Source: Dyella sp. BiH032 (GTDB taxonomy: Bacteria > Pseudomonadota > Gammaproteobacteria > Xanthomonadales > Rhodanobacteraceae). Taken from it: a DNA stretch of 64,000 nucleotides. Below the pieces are notes generated by a model, which saw nothing but the letters and a program-made list of their open reading frames with translations, ran no database searches and was not told where the DNA came from. This document shows, piece by piece, positions 7,829 to 14,244 of the stretch; the first letter of the stretch is position 1; each line of letters opens with the position of its first letter. The translations under genes were made by a program, and so were the position numbers. Location: assembly GCF_031954525.1 (NCBI RefSeq), contig NZ_CP134867.1, positions 2,232,001 through 2,296,000 on the forward strand, given 5' to 3'.

Positions 7829-8041
7829 ATGCAGTCCCAGCCGACTCCTATCCGTTTCCTGCGTCTTCCCGATGTTCTCTCTCGTACTCGCTTAAGCCGC
7901 TCTCAGATCTACCGTCTGGAGGCTCATGGTCGTTTCCCTCAGCATGTAAGGCTCGGCGATGCCGTTAGCGCCTGGGTCGAGTCTGAGGTTGATCAGTGGT
8001 GTGCCGACCGTATCGCCGCTTCCCGCGGGGTGAAGGCATGA
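7829..8041 (+). CDS. AlpA-family phage regulatory protein
   Basis: The 70-residue product reads PIRFLRLPDVLSRTRLSRSQ then IYRLEAHGRFPQHVRLGDAV and ends with a short helix holding WVESEVDQW. This is the AlpA/excisionase winged-helix layout: bait helix, recognition helix (SRSQIYRLEAHG), wing (FPQHVRLG) and closing W-x3-E-x-D-x-W. Family members activate excision or early genes of cryptic prophages and satellites. Its stop overlaps the next start (ATGA), so it heads a tight three-gene operon. Confidence 0.85.
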   Translation: MQSQPTPIRFLRLPDVLSRTRLSRSQIYRLEAHGRFPQHVRLGDAVSAWVESEVDQWCADRIAASRGVKA

Positions 8042-8427
8042 CTGGGCCCCGCAACGCTTGTCCCAAATTCGATAGTTGCAGCGCCCCTATCTGCCCCCTT
8101 GATCCCGAATGGCAGCGTGCCAGGCACCTGCCGGGCGAGCGGGTGTGCCTCTGGCTTAGGGAGCTGGTGAAGGAGGGCGGAGAAGCTCGTGTAGCCCACG
8201 CGTCATCGGGAGAAGTGGCGGCCAGGGTGGCTGAGGTACTCCCCGCCATAGTTGCTAGCAGTAGCGATATCCGTAGCAAGCTCCGTGACGCTGCCCGTAC
8301 TGGGACGAAGCTCAATAAACCCCACGCGCCTGCTGGAGCGGGAGGGGAGGGGGCGGCCGAGGTATTGCCTCATGCGCGCGCCCTCGGTGACGCGCGTGCT
8401 GTGACGCATCGAAGGGGGCAGCCATGA
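8038..8427 (+). CDS. Cys-rich phage-type hypothetical protein
   Basis: ATG 8038 overlaps the alpA stop. The 129-residue product opens with MTGPRNACPKFDSCSAPICP then LDPEW and a further Cys in RVCLWLREL. The C-P-x4-C-x3-I-C-P-L-D pattern is typical of a small conserved family beside AlpA in Xanthomonad integrated elements and could bind a metal. The C-terminal half is low-complexity and basic. It overlaps the following gene by four bases. Function is unknown. Confidence 0.6.
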   Translation: MTGPRNACPKFDSCSAPICPLDPEWQRARHLPGERVCLWLRELVKEGGEARVAHASSGEVAARVAEVLPAIVASSSDIRSKLRDAARTGTKLNKPHAPAGAGGEGAAEVLPHARALGDARAVTHRRGQP

Positions 8428-8918
8428 AGCCTAGGAGCCGCCAGAAGTATAAGGGGCGGAAAGAGGCCGGTACGTTCACCCGAATTCCGCATGCCGTCCA
8501 AGACTCCGCCAACTGGCAGTCCTGTAGCGGGACGGCTATCAAGCTGCTGTGCGACGTGGCTCGCCAATACAACGGAAAAAACAATGGCGATCTGTGCGCC
8601 TCGATCGGTGTGCTGCGCTCTAAGGGATGGAAGTCTCCAGACACTTTGCGCTGGGCACTCCAAGAGCTGCGGCACTACGGCTTCCTTACGCTTACGAGGC
8701 AGGGTGGACTGAATTGCCCAAGCTTGTATGCCCTGAGCTGGAAAGAAATCGACCATTGCAGAGGCAAGCTCGATTGCGCCCCGACTTCGGTTGCATCAGG
8801 CGAATGGAAGATGCCAAGAGAGCGCTTTCGTCGTGTCAAGAAAAACGCCGAGCCCAGTACGGATTCCGTAGCAGGTCGATACGGATTACGTACTAGTGGG
8901 CACCAAGAAGCCGCCTGA
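8424..8918 (+). CDS. Winged-helix replication-type protein
   Basis: The 164-residue product contains GTFTRIPHAVQDSANWQSCS, then AIKLLCDVARQYNGKNNGDL, RSKGWKSPDTLRWALQELRH and YGFLTLTRQGG. This fits a family of phage and satellite winged-helix proteins with the conserved Q-Y-N-G-x-N-N-G-D-L and helix-turn-helix, thought to act in replication. The last 20 codons are built from TACGGATT repeats, so the gene's 3' end doubles as an iteron-like array. It is the third gene of the alpA operon. The replication role is inferred from family context and the adjacent repeats. Confidence 0.6.
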   Translation: MKPRSRQKYKGRKEAGTFTRIPHAVQDSANWQSCSGTAIKLLCDVARQYNGKNNGDLCASIGVLRSKGWKSPDTLRWALQELRHYGFLTLTRQGGLNCPSLYALSWKEIDHCRGKLDCAPTSVASGEWKMPRERFRRVKKNAEPSTDSVAGRYGLRTSGHQEAA

Positions 8919-8979
8919 TCGATACGGATTACGTACTAGTCAGGCCGATTTTTGCCCTTTGCCTAGTACGGATTCCGTA
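8858..8979. repeat. Iteron-like array, four copies of TACGGATTNCGTA
   Basis: Copies start at 8858, 8880, 8923 and 8967. Copies 1 and 4 are TACGGATTCCGTA, an inverted repeat around one base; copies 2 and 3 are TACGGATTACGTA with identical flanks (TCGA before, CTAGT after). Spacing is 22, 43 and 44 bases, close to two and four helical turns, so all copies face the same side of the DNA. The first two copies lie in the end of the winged-helix gene. This is the layout of a replication origin or a regulator-binding cluster. Confidence 0.75.
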
Positions 8980-9014
8980 CACCTTTCTAGATTCTTACCA
9001 AGGGGTGTTAGCAA

Positions 9015-9242
9015 ATGCTCTCTTCTTCTGTCCCTGCTTCTATTGCTGGCGGCCGAAATTTCGATCTGAGGGCTGCCCTGGCTCCGACAGCCAAAACACA
9101 AGGATGGAACAACCGCTCGCCCGAGATCCGGCAATACGAACTCAGCGGTTGCACGCTGTATGTGGTGCCTTACCGACGTTGGGCTTATCGACGGCAGGAA
9201 CGTTTGGCGGCCGAGTGGCATCGACAGCGTGAGCAAGGTTGA
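9015..9242 (+). CDS. Small phage-type hypothetical protein
   Basis: The 75-residue product begins MLSSSVPASIAGGRNFDLRA and is basic at the end (RRWAYRRQERLAAEWHRQRE). It lies just after the iteron array and 6 bases before the next gene. A second frame is open over the same bases (9005-9232); this one is preferred for its ending next to the downstream start. Function is unknown. Confidence 0.45.
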   Translation: MLSSSVPASIAGGRNFDLRAALAPTAKTQGWNNRSPEIRQYELSGCTLYVVPYRRWAYRRQERLAAEWHRQREQG

Positions 9243-9248
9243 GCGGCC

Positions 9249-9863
9249 ATGGCAGATGGTGGGCAGGCCATCGACCAGGCGCATGTCATTGAGCTAGCCG
9301 CACGACGGCTGGCTCGTGCCCTAGGTTATGGGGGCGGCTTTCTGGCTGATACCAGAGAAGAGGCTGAGCGAAACGCCGAGAGCACATGCGGCATAGGCCA
9401 CTTGTCGGTTGTAAAGCGCGGCCGAGTTATTGAGCAGGCAGCCAAGTCCATCCATGAATCCACACGAGTCAGGCGCCAGCACGAGTGGAAGCAGTCTGCT
9501 GGTGTGATTGCCATTCCGGTGGCTAGGCCGGATCAAGACGCCCTGGCGGCTTTGAGCTTCGCAAAGCTGGATGGCCCTTTGGAGGCAATCTTGTTGCTCT
9601 ATGCGACGGGTGACGTGCCGAAGTACTGGCCGATCGTGAAGCGGTTTGGCTTGGCAGTGAAGGCAGTTCGCTTCGCGGAGGAAGCATTGACGGATGCGAT
9701 GCAAAGAATTCTTTGCGGTCGGGCTGTTATGGCTCAGGACATGAGAGCAAAGGCATTGAACATCCGTGCGAGCCGCTATAGGCGATTGACTTCAGCGTGC
9801 GAAGATCTGTTGCGATCGTGGCTAAAACGGGCTTCTCATCGATATCTTTTGGCGGTGACTTGA
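9249..9863 (+). CDS. Phage-type hypothetical protein (204 codons)
   Basis: The product begins MADGGQAIDQAHVIELAARR. Residues 95-160 (FAKLDGPLEAILLLYATGDV...) are helical and the C-terminus is rich in arginine. Its size, charge and place after the replication-type genes would suit a late-gene activator or antiterminator, but I cannot assign a family. No terminator is visible between its stop and the convergent gene at 9891. Confidence 0.5.
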   Translation: MADGGQAIDQAHVIELAARRLARALGYGGGFLADTREEAERNAESTCGIGHLSVVKRGRVIEQAAKSIHESTRVRRQHEWKQSAGVIAIPVARPDQDALAALSFAKLDGPLEAILLLYATGDVPKYWPIVKRFGLAVKAVRFAEEALTDAMQRILCGRAVMAQDMRAKALNIRASRYRRLTSACEDLLRSWLKRASHRYLLAVT

Positions 9864-9890
9864 GATTAGATTTCGGAGGGTTGATCTATC

Positions 9891-10283
9891 TTACCGGGGG
9901 AGCTCGAAGACAATGATGGCGGGAGTGGAGGCGAGGGCAAGGAATACGGCCATGATCGGAACGATGATAATTAAACGACCGGCGTGTGTTTGCCAGCGTG
10001 GATGATGCGGATCTACGTATCGCTTGATGATTCCGTCTACAAGCAGTTCGGCAGACCAAATTGATCCTGCGATCGTGAGGCCAAATAGAAGGGCGCCTAT
10101 AACAATCGGAAGGACTGCGCTCCCTGCTATGGGCGGATGCTTCTTGAGCAAAAAGCTGGCCCCAAAGCTGTATGCCGCCATAGTCCCCATGTTGCGCATG
10201 CACTCCAGCATCGATCGCTTGGCGTCGATGGCATTAGCAAATGTGCGCTCCTTGTTCTCATCTTTCGTTCTGACGGCTTCCAT
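9891..10283 (-). CDS. Small membrane protein, two hydrophobic segments
   Basis: The 130-residue product has a charged N-terminus (MEAVRTKDENKERTFANAID) and two strong membrane segments, about residues 68-90 (GSAVLPIVIGALLFGLTIAG) and 103-125 (RLIIIVPIMAVFLALASTPA). It stands against the direction of its neighbours at the boundary between early and late blocks, as moron genes often do. A holin role is possible but not supported by any motif. Confidence 0.5.
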   Translation of the reverse strand: MEAVRTKDENKERTFANAIDAKRSMLECMRNMGTMAAYSFGASFLLKKHPPIAGSAVLPIVIGALLFGLTIAGSIWSAELLVDGIIKRYVDPHHPRWQTHAGRLIIIVPIMAVFLALASTPAIIVFELPR

Positions 10284-10489
10284 GGTTGGCTCCCCCTTCG
10301 TTCCGGTGATAGACGTAGTTTAGCCTCCATATGGTCAGAAGAAATTTTGAGTGATGGGCGGGACGGAAATACACCCCGCCAACAGCTATAGGTATAGAGG
10401 GGCGTCCTGCCTTGCGTTACTCCTCTCCCGCCGCCGTGCCGGGTCATGCACGGCAAACCAAATTCAACAAGGCAGATGAGGTGCAGATT

Positions 10490-11569
10490 ATGGGCGGCGG
10501 TGGAACCCCGAAGAACACGACCACGACGACGAAGACCGAGCTTCCGCCGTGGTTGTCGAACGCGTATACGTAGTTTTTCAATCAGACTAACCAGGTCAAC
10601 AGTAAGCCCTACTACTCCTACGGTGGCTAGCTCAATGCTGACCTGTCGGGGGGGCAGCAGCAGGCGCTAGCGAATGCGCAGCAAGGCGCAGCAGGCAATC
10701 CGTGGCAGCAGGGCGCCATCAATAACGTTCTGTTGGGTGGATACAACGTTAGCCCGGTTAACAACCAGTATCTAGGCGCCAATACTTTGGTTGGGGCTAA
10801 TGCCTTTGCCGGTCCCAATCCGGCCCTTCAGGGCATGATCGACAAGTCCAATTCGGACATTACCCATCAGTTCCAGAACTCCCAGGCCAGCCTCGCAGCC
10901 CAGTTTGCGACGAACGGTGCGTTCGGCGGCTCTGCCATGCAGTAGGCCTTAAATGACCAGAACCGCACGCTCGCCGATGCCCTGGCGAACAGCGAAAACC
11001 AGTACAGGTTCCAGGATTACAGCACGCAGCAGCAATTGGCCGAGTCGGCATTGAATCGCTCAGTGCAGGCCCAGCAGACAGACCTGGCCCGTAACTCAGC
11101 CTTGGCCCAGCAGCAGTTCCAAAACCAGCTTAGCGCTGCCGGACAGAACGCACAGAACATCCTTGGTGCTTCGAGCCAGATCAACGGTACGTCCGCCTTG
11201 TAGGCGCAGTTCAATGGCCAGCTAGCCGGCCTTGGTCAGGTTCAGCAGGACTATAACCAGGGGAATATCGATCAGGCTTATAACGACTGGTACATGCGCA
11301 ATTACGGCTACGACCAGCAGAGGCTAGCCAACTTCGGCAATGCGCTGAACTCGGTTGCTGGTCAGTTTCAGGGTACGGCTACGACGGGCCTGAATCCCGC
11401 TTACAAGCCCCGCACGGCTGGCGGTGCTATCGCGTCCGGTGTCGGTGGCGCAGCAGTTGGCGCAAGCCTGGGGGCCTCAATTGGCGGCGGTGCCGCTGCT
11501 GGTTCCACTGCGGGCCCGTGGGGTGCCGCCATCGGTGCCGCTGCTGGCCTCGCTAGCTATTACCTGTGA
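10490..11569 (+). CDS. Phage structural/ejection-type protein with four in-frame TAG
   Basis: ATG 10490 has GAGG nine bases upstream and the frame ends at TGA 11567-11569, 359 codons. TAG interrupts it at 10571, 10628, 10943 and 11201 (codons 28, 47, 152, 238); there is no TAA, TGA or frameshift. Each TAG sits where Gln fits: NAYT-x-FFNQTNQ, SYGG-x-LNADLSGG, SAMQ-x-ALNDQN, TSAL-x-AQFNGQ. The opening (GGGGTPKNTTTTTKTELPPW) resembles virion proteins of short-tailed phages; the middle is Gln/Asn-rich and helical; the end (about residues 308-358) is Gly/Ala-rich and hydrophobic, as in DNA-ejection proteins. Read as TAG=Gln it is a normal full-length late protein. Gln codons are about 42 CAG and 2 CAA, so nonsense decay would also favour TAG. 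Confidence 0.65.
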
Positions 11570-11578
11570 GGGGAAGTC

Positions 11579-11938
11579 ATGGAATATCGCGTGATGATCG
11601 ATGGAGGGTCCCCAATGGCTGCTACACATGCCGCGGCTGCGCGCTCCTTTATCGATGTACCAGTGGAGGCATCGATAGAGGGCTAGGCGCCTGCATCGGT
11701 GAAACATCCTGTGCTGCATTGCTCCGAAATTGACTTATCTCACTCAGCACTCTTGAAGTTGTGCGTCACTTTCGGTGACCGCTAGGGGCCGGCTGTGGTC
11801 TGGATTCCTTACGCACACGTCCTAGGTGTGCTGGAGGTATCGCCGAACGCAGATAACACGGCGGAAGGTGACGAGGAAAAGAACCAAGAGTCGTGGGTTT
11901 GCGGCGGTGGTTTAAGGGCGCAGCCACAGGTGCACTGA
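11579..11938 (+). CDS. Phage-type protein with two in-frame TAG
   Basis: ATG 11579 is preceded by GAGGGGA and lies ten bases after the previous TGA. The frame runs 119 codons to TGA 11936-11938, with TAG at 11684 and 11783 (codons 36 and 69) and no other stop or frameshift. With Gln inserted it reads ASIEGQAPASVKHPVLHCSE and FGDRQGPAVVWIPYAHVLG, a folded-looking alpha/beta segment, then an acidic tail (NADNTAEGDEEKNQE). The next gene starts seven bases after its stop with its Shine-Dalgarno across that stop, so this is a working operon position. No family is recognised. Without TAG decoding only a 35-residue fragment would be made. Confidence 0.55.
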
Positions 11939-11945
11939 GGATTTC

Positions 11946-12635
11946 GTGGATAAGAGAAACCAAAAGACGCTCGCCGCCAAGGCAGATCAAACTGGCAGCG
12001 GTCCTTCCTGCCTGCGAATCTCCAAGCGAAGTGACGAGTCAGCAGCGAACGCCATGGCAAGGGCGGTTGTTGCCCCGGAGCTAGCGTCAGCCACCATCAT
12101 TCAATCTTCCCTTAAAGGAGCTTACGGCGACGCGCTTGCTGGCGTGCCCATTACCGAGCTGCTGGAGCAACTACAGGCATCTACCGTTAGCGTCAATGCG
12201 GGAGACCTAAGCAGCATGGAGGGAATGCTTGTAGCGCAAGCTAGCGCGTTGAACGTGCTGTTCGCCCAACTAACCCATCGGGCCACGATGAACATGGGGC
12301 ACTACATGGACCCAATGGATACCTATATGCGCCTGGCCTTGCGTGCTCAGAACCAGTGTCGTACAACCCTGGAGACCTTGGCTGCCATCAAGAACCCCCC
12401 AGTCGTCTTCGCGAAGCAGGCCAATATTGCCCACGGTCATCAGCAGGTGAACAACGAGCTGCCTCACGCGCCTACCCTGGCAGGTCATCAGAACAAACTT
12501 TTGGAGAACGAGCATGGCGAATGGCTGGACTCCGGAGCGAAAAGCACGGCAGGCCGAGGCGATCAGACGGTGGAGGCCATGGGAACGGTCAACCGGACCA
12601 CGAACCGAGGAAGGAAAGGGTGTGGTCAGCCGTAA
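11946..12635 (+). CDS. Phage-type hypothetical protein (229 codons), no TAG
   Basis: GTG 11946 has TGAGG six bases upstream. The product (MDKRNQKTLAAKADQTGSGP...) is helical, with a conserved-looking centre (MEGMLVAQASALNVLFAQLT, then HRATMNMGHYMDPMDTYMRL and ALRAQNQCRTTLETLAAIKN). This pattern is shared by small proteins found beside terminase or structural genes in Xanthomonad prophages. It belongs to the same rightward run as the TAG-bearing genes but contains no TAG and ends in TAA. Confidence 0.6.
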   Translation: MDKRNQKTLAAKADQTGSGPSCLRISKRSDESAANAMARAVVAPELASATIIQSSLKGAYGDALAGVPITELLEQLQASTVSVNAGDLSSMEGMLVAQASALNVLFAQLTHRATMNMGHYMDPMDTYMRLALRAQNQCRTTLETLAAIKNPPVVFAKQANIAHGHQQVNNELPHAPTLAGHQNKLLENEHGEWLDSGAKSTAGRGDQTVEAMGTVNRTTNRGRKGCGQP

Positions 12636-12732
12636 CGCGTGGAAGGGAGGCCAGCGCCCTGCGCTGCTGGCTATCGCGAGGGCGCTAAGAGAGCAGCGGC
12701 AGTGGCTGGGCTCGGAAGTATCCGGCGGCTGA
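12514..12732 (+). CDS. Small conserved phage protein (MANGWTPER family)
   Basis: ATG 12514 has GGAGAACGAG upstream and lies within the 3' part of the preceding gene in another frame. The 72-residue product MANGWTPERKARQAEAIRRW, PWERSTGPRTEEGKGVVSRN, AWKGGQ matches a short basic family common in prophages of Xanthomonadaceae, usually beside late genes. The strong pattern (STGPRTEEGK-x3-SRNAWKGG) makes this frame real despite the 122-base overlap. Function is unknown. Confidence 0.65.
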   Translation: MANGWTPERKARQAEAIRRWRPWERSTGPRTEEGKGVVSRNAWKGGQRPALLAIARALREQRQWLGSEVSGG

Positions 12733-12770
12733 AGCGCAGTGCACATCCGAGGGAAGGCCTTCCCGCTTGG

Positions 12771-13040
12771 CTATTGCCTTGTTTGGTTGGCCGCCCCTTT
12801 CTCAGCCCCCTCTCCGATCAGCGCCCAGAGCCAGGTAACCACTACGAGGATCGGGTTCGTGTGCCAGTAGGCAGATGAGGCGAGGATTGCCACGAGAAGG
12901 CGCGGGGTAAGCAGCCATCCAAGCCACCAGAAGAAGCCACCCGTTGCCACGCTGCTAAAGAGCAGGGTGAGGCGAGGGAAAAAGCACATCGCTAAGACAA
13001 AGCCGATGCCGTGGACATCCCAGAAATCGTGATGTGCCAT
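12771..13040 (-). CDS. Small membrane protein
   Basis: The 89-residue product has hydrophobic segments at about residues 11-35 (IGFVLAMCFFPRLTLLFSSV) and 38-75 (LGWLLTPRLLVAILASSAYW then LVVVTWLWALIG). It is transcribed against the late block and converges with it. Together with the secreted protein gene behind it, it looks like accessory cargo. No family is recognised. Confidence 0.5.
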   Translation of the reverse strand: MAHHDFWDVHGIGFVLAMCFFPRLTLLFSSVATGGFFWWLGWLLTPRLLVAILASSAYWHTNPILVVVTWLWALIGEGAEKGAANQTRQ

Positions 13041-13082
13041 GAGCGTTTCCCCTTGTGTACCCGCCGAAGATAATGGCTCGGC

Positions 13083-13337
13083 TCAGTGTCCATATGGGTT
13101 TTTCGTCCCAGCCTTCCCCGTGTAGGGATTGACGTTGCCCTTGGTTGACCAGTTGTTGAACTTCGAGTCGTCAGCCCCGGTGCGATAGTGGGGCGGGACA
13201 TAGGTGCCGGTCTTTGTCGTGTGGCCGTTTACGTGGACGACAGAGGCGTGGCTGCCGCCATGACCGCCGCCCTTGGCGACTGCGGCAAAGGAAAGAGTCA
13301 ACAAGCAGCCCGCCAGCAAGAAGCTGAGTTTGTGCAT
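13083..13337 (-). CDS. Small secreted protein with NPYTGKxGTK motif
   Basis: The 84-residue product has a clean signal peptide (MHKLSFLLAGCLLTLSFAAV-A) and a mature part rich in Gly, His and Tyr. It contains HTTKTGTYVPPHYRTG and FNNWSTKGNVNPYTGKAGTK, a short motif shared by many small periplasmic proteins encoded in phages and proteobacterial chromosomes. It lies 42 bases upstream of the membrane-protein gene on the same strand. Function is unknown; lysogenic-conversion cargo is a guess. Confidence 0.6.
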   Translation of the reverse strand: MHKLSFLLAGCLLTLSFAAVAKGGGHGGSHASVVHVNGHTTKTGTYVPPHYRTGADDSKFNNWSTKGNVNPYTGKAGTKNPYGH

Positions 13338-13526
13338 GAGTTGTTCCCCCGTGGTTTTCTGCCAGGCCGTTGCAGCACGGCAGCGTGCCCGATCCTAAGC
13401 CCGCGGTAGTGGCTGGTGGTAGTGCCTTTTAGCCGATCTAGGCACACTGGGATGGCCGCTGCAACCACAGCTTGTATATGCGTAAAGCTCGGGTTTGTCA
13501 GGCCCTAAAGAGAGGAGCCAACGATG

Positions 13527-13798
13527 GCGTCAACTATGGTTGTCGGTTTGCCCGTTGTCGCTCAACCCAGACGTCTATTTCTGATTTCCGCCAGACTCTT
13601 TGATTGCCCAATATCTTTGCCCCGATGGGGAAGTCTGGCCGACACGCAATGCGCTCAAGGAACGTTCTGCGCTTGACGCTCAGGAAGGCCGCACAGCCAT
13701 CGGCAGACAGCCAGCGGTCGCCCCGAATAAGGGCGGCGAGCCTTGGCAAAATGTCTTCTGAGTCTTTGTCCATAGGGGGCGACAACCATGGTTGACGC
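13527..13798. repeat. 19-base inverted repeat bracketing excisionase-like gene A
   Basis: GCGTCAACTATGGTTGTCG at 13527-13545 is matched by CGACAACCATGGTTGACGC at 13780-13798 in inverted orientation, with one mismatch. The right copy is itself a palindrome around CAACCATGGTTG. The two copies flank the gene at 13534-13785, covering its stop and its start region. A likely reading is a pair of operator sites for this protein or its neighbour; a miniature insertion is less likely because no target duplication is seen. Confidence 0.55.
13534..13785 (-). CDS. Excisionase-like winged-helix protein A
   Basis: The 83-codon frame uses TTG 13785 or ATG 13773 (MDKDSEDILPRLAALIRGDR). Residues 20-75 (RWLSADGCAAFLSVKRRTFL then RPDFPIGAKILGNQRVWRKS, EIDVWV) have the AlpA/Xis layout with recognition helix, F-P wing and closing helix. 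It is followed by a second gene of the same type, and both lie close to the integrase, as expected of recombination directionality factors. A 19-base inverted repeat brackets this gene. Confidence 0.6.
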   Translation of the reverse strand: MSPPMDKDSEDILPRLAALIRGDRWLSADGCAAFLSVKRRTFLERIACRPDFPIGAKILGNQRVWRKSEIDVWVERQRANRQP

Positions 13799-14038
13799 CT
13801 AGCGGCGCCTTCTCCGCCGCCGACCTTGCCGACCAGCTTGGATAGCGTCTCGCCACTCTAGGATGTCCTTGGCGATCCAACGTGGGTGACCATCGTTATC
13901 GGCGCGCTTGGGGAAGTCTGGGCGAGCGGCCAGGTGGTCACGCACATACAGCTTGCTTAGTCCAAGTAACTCGGCAACCTGCTCTGCATTGAGCGAGCGA
14001 AGTTCAAACGGTACTTGTACTTGATCAGCATCAGACAT
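13799..14038 (-). CDS. Excisionase-like winged-helix protein B
   Basis: The 79-residue product holds LNAEQVAELLGLSKLYVRDH then LAARPDFPKRADNDGHPRWI and KDILEWRDAI, again the AlpA/Xis fold, followed by an arginine-only tail (RQGRRRRRRR). It lies 13 bases before gene A on the minus strand, so the two are probably one transcript. It ends in TAG. The basic tail should increase general DNA binding. Two tandem factors of this type suggest separate roles in excision and in gene control. Confidence 0.65.
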   Translation of the reverse strand: MSDADQVQVPFELRSLNAEQVAELLGLSKLYVRDHLAARPDFPKRADNDGHPRWIAKDILEWRDAIQAGRQGRRRRRRR

Positions 14039-14244
14039 GGCGCACTCCCTTGGAAGGGTTACGACCCAACGAGGGCGGCAATCCTAAATGGCGGATAGCT
14101 AATGCCGAGAGAAAAATACGTCTGGTTGCTGTTTGGCTAAGGCCGAGTGGAGGGTTTCCTTGGTGCTCAGACGAGCCCACGGTGGTGCCCATCTTCGAGT
14201 GTCTGCTATAGGTCTCCACAGTCAGACGGCCAAGAGCGGCAGAC

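Noticed and set aside
8858..8979. CRISPR array
   Set aside because: Repeats are 13 bases and palindromic, spacing is 9 or about 30 bases, two copies are inside a gene, and no cas genes are present.
10490..11938. Treating the TAG-bearing frames as three or more separate small genes
   Set aside because: The fragments lack their own ribosome binding sites, and the frame stays the same across all four TAG codons, so one gene per frame is the simpler reading.
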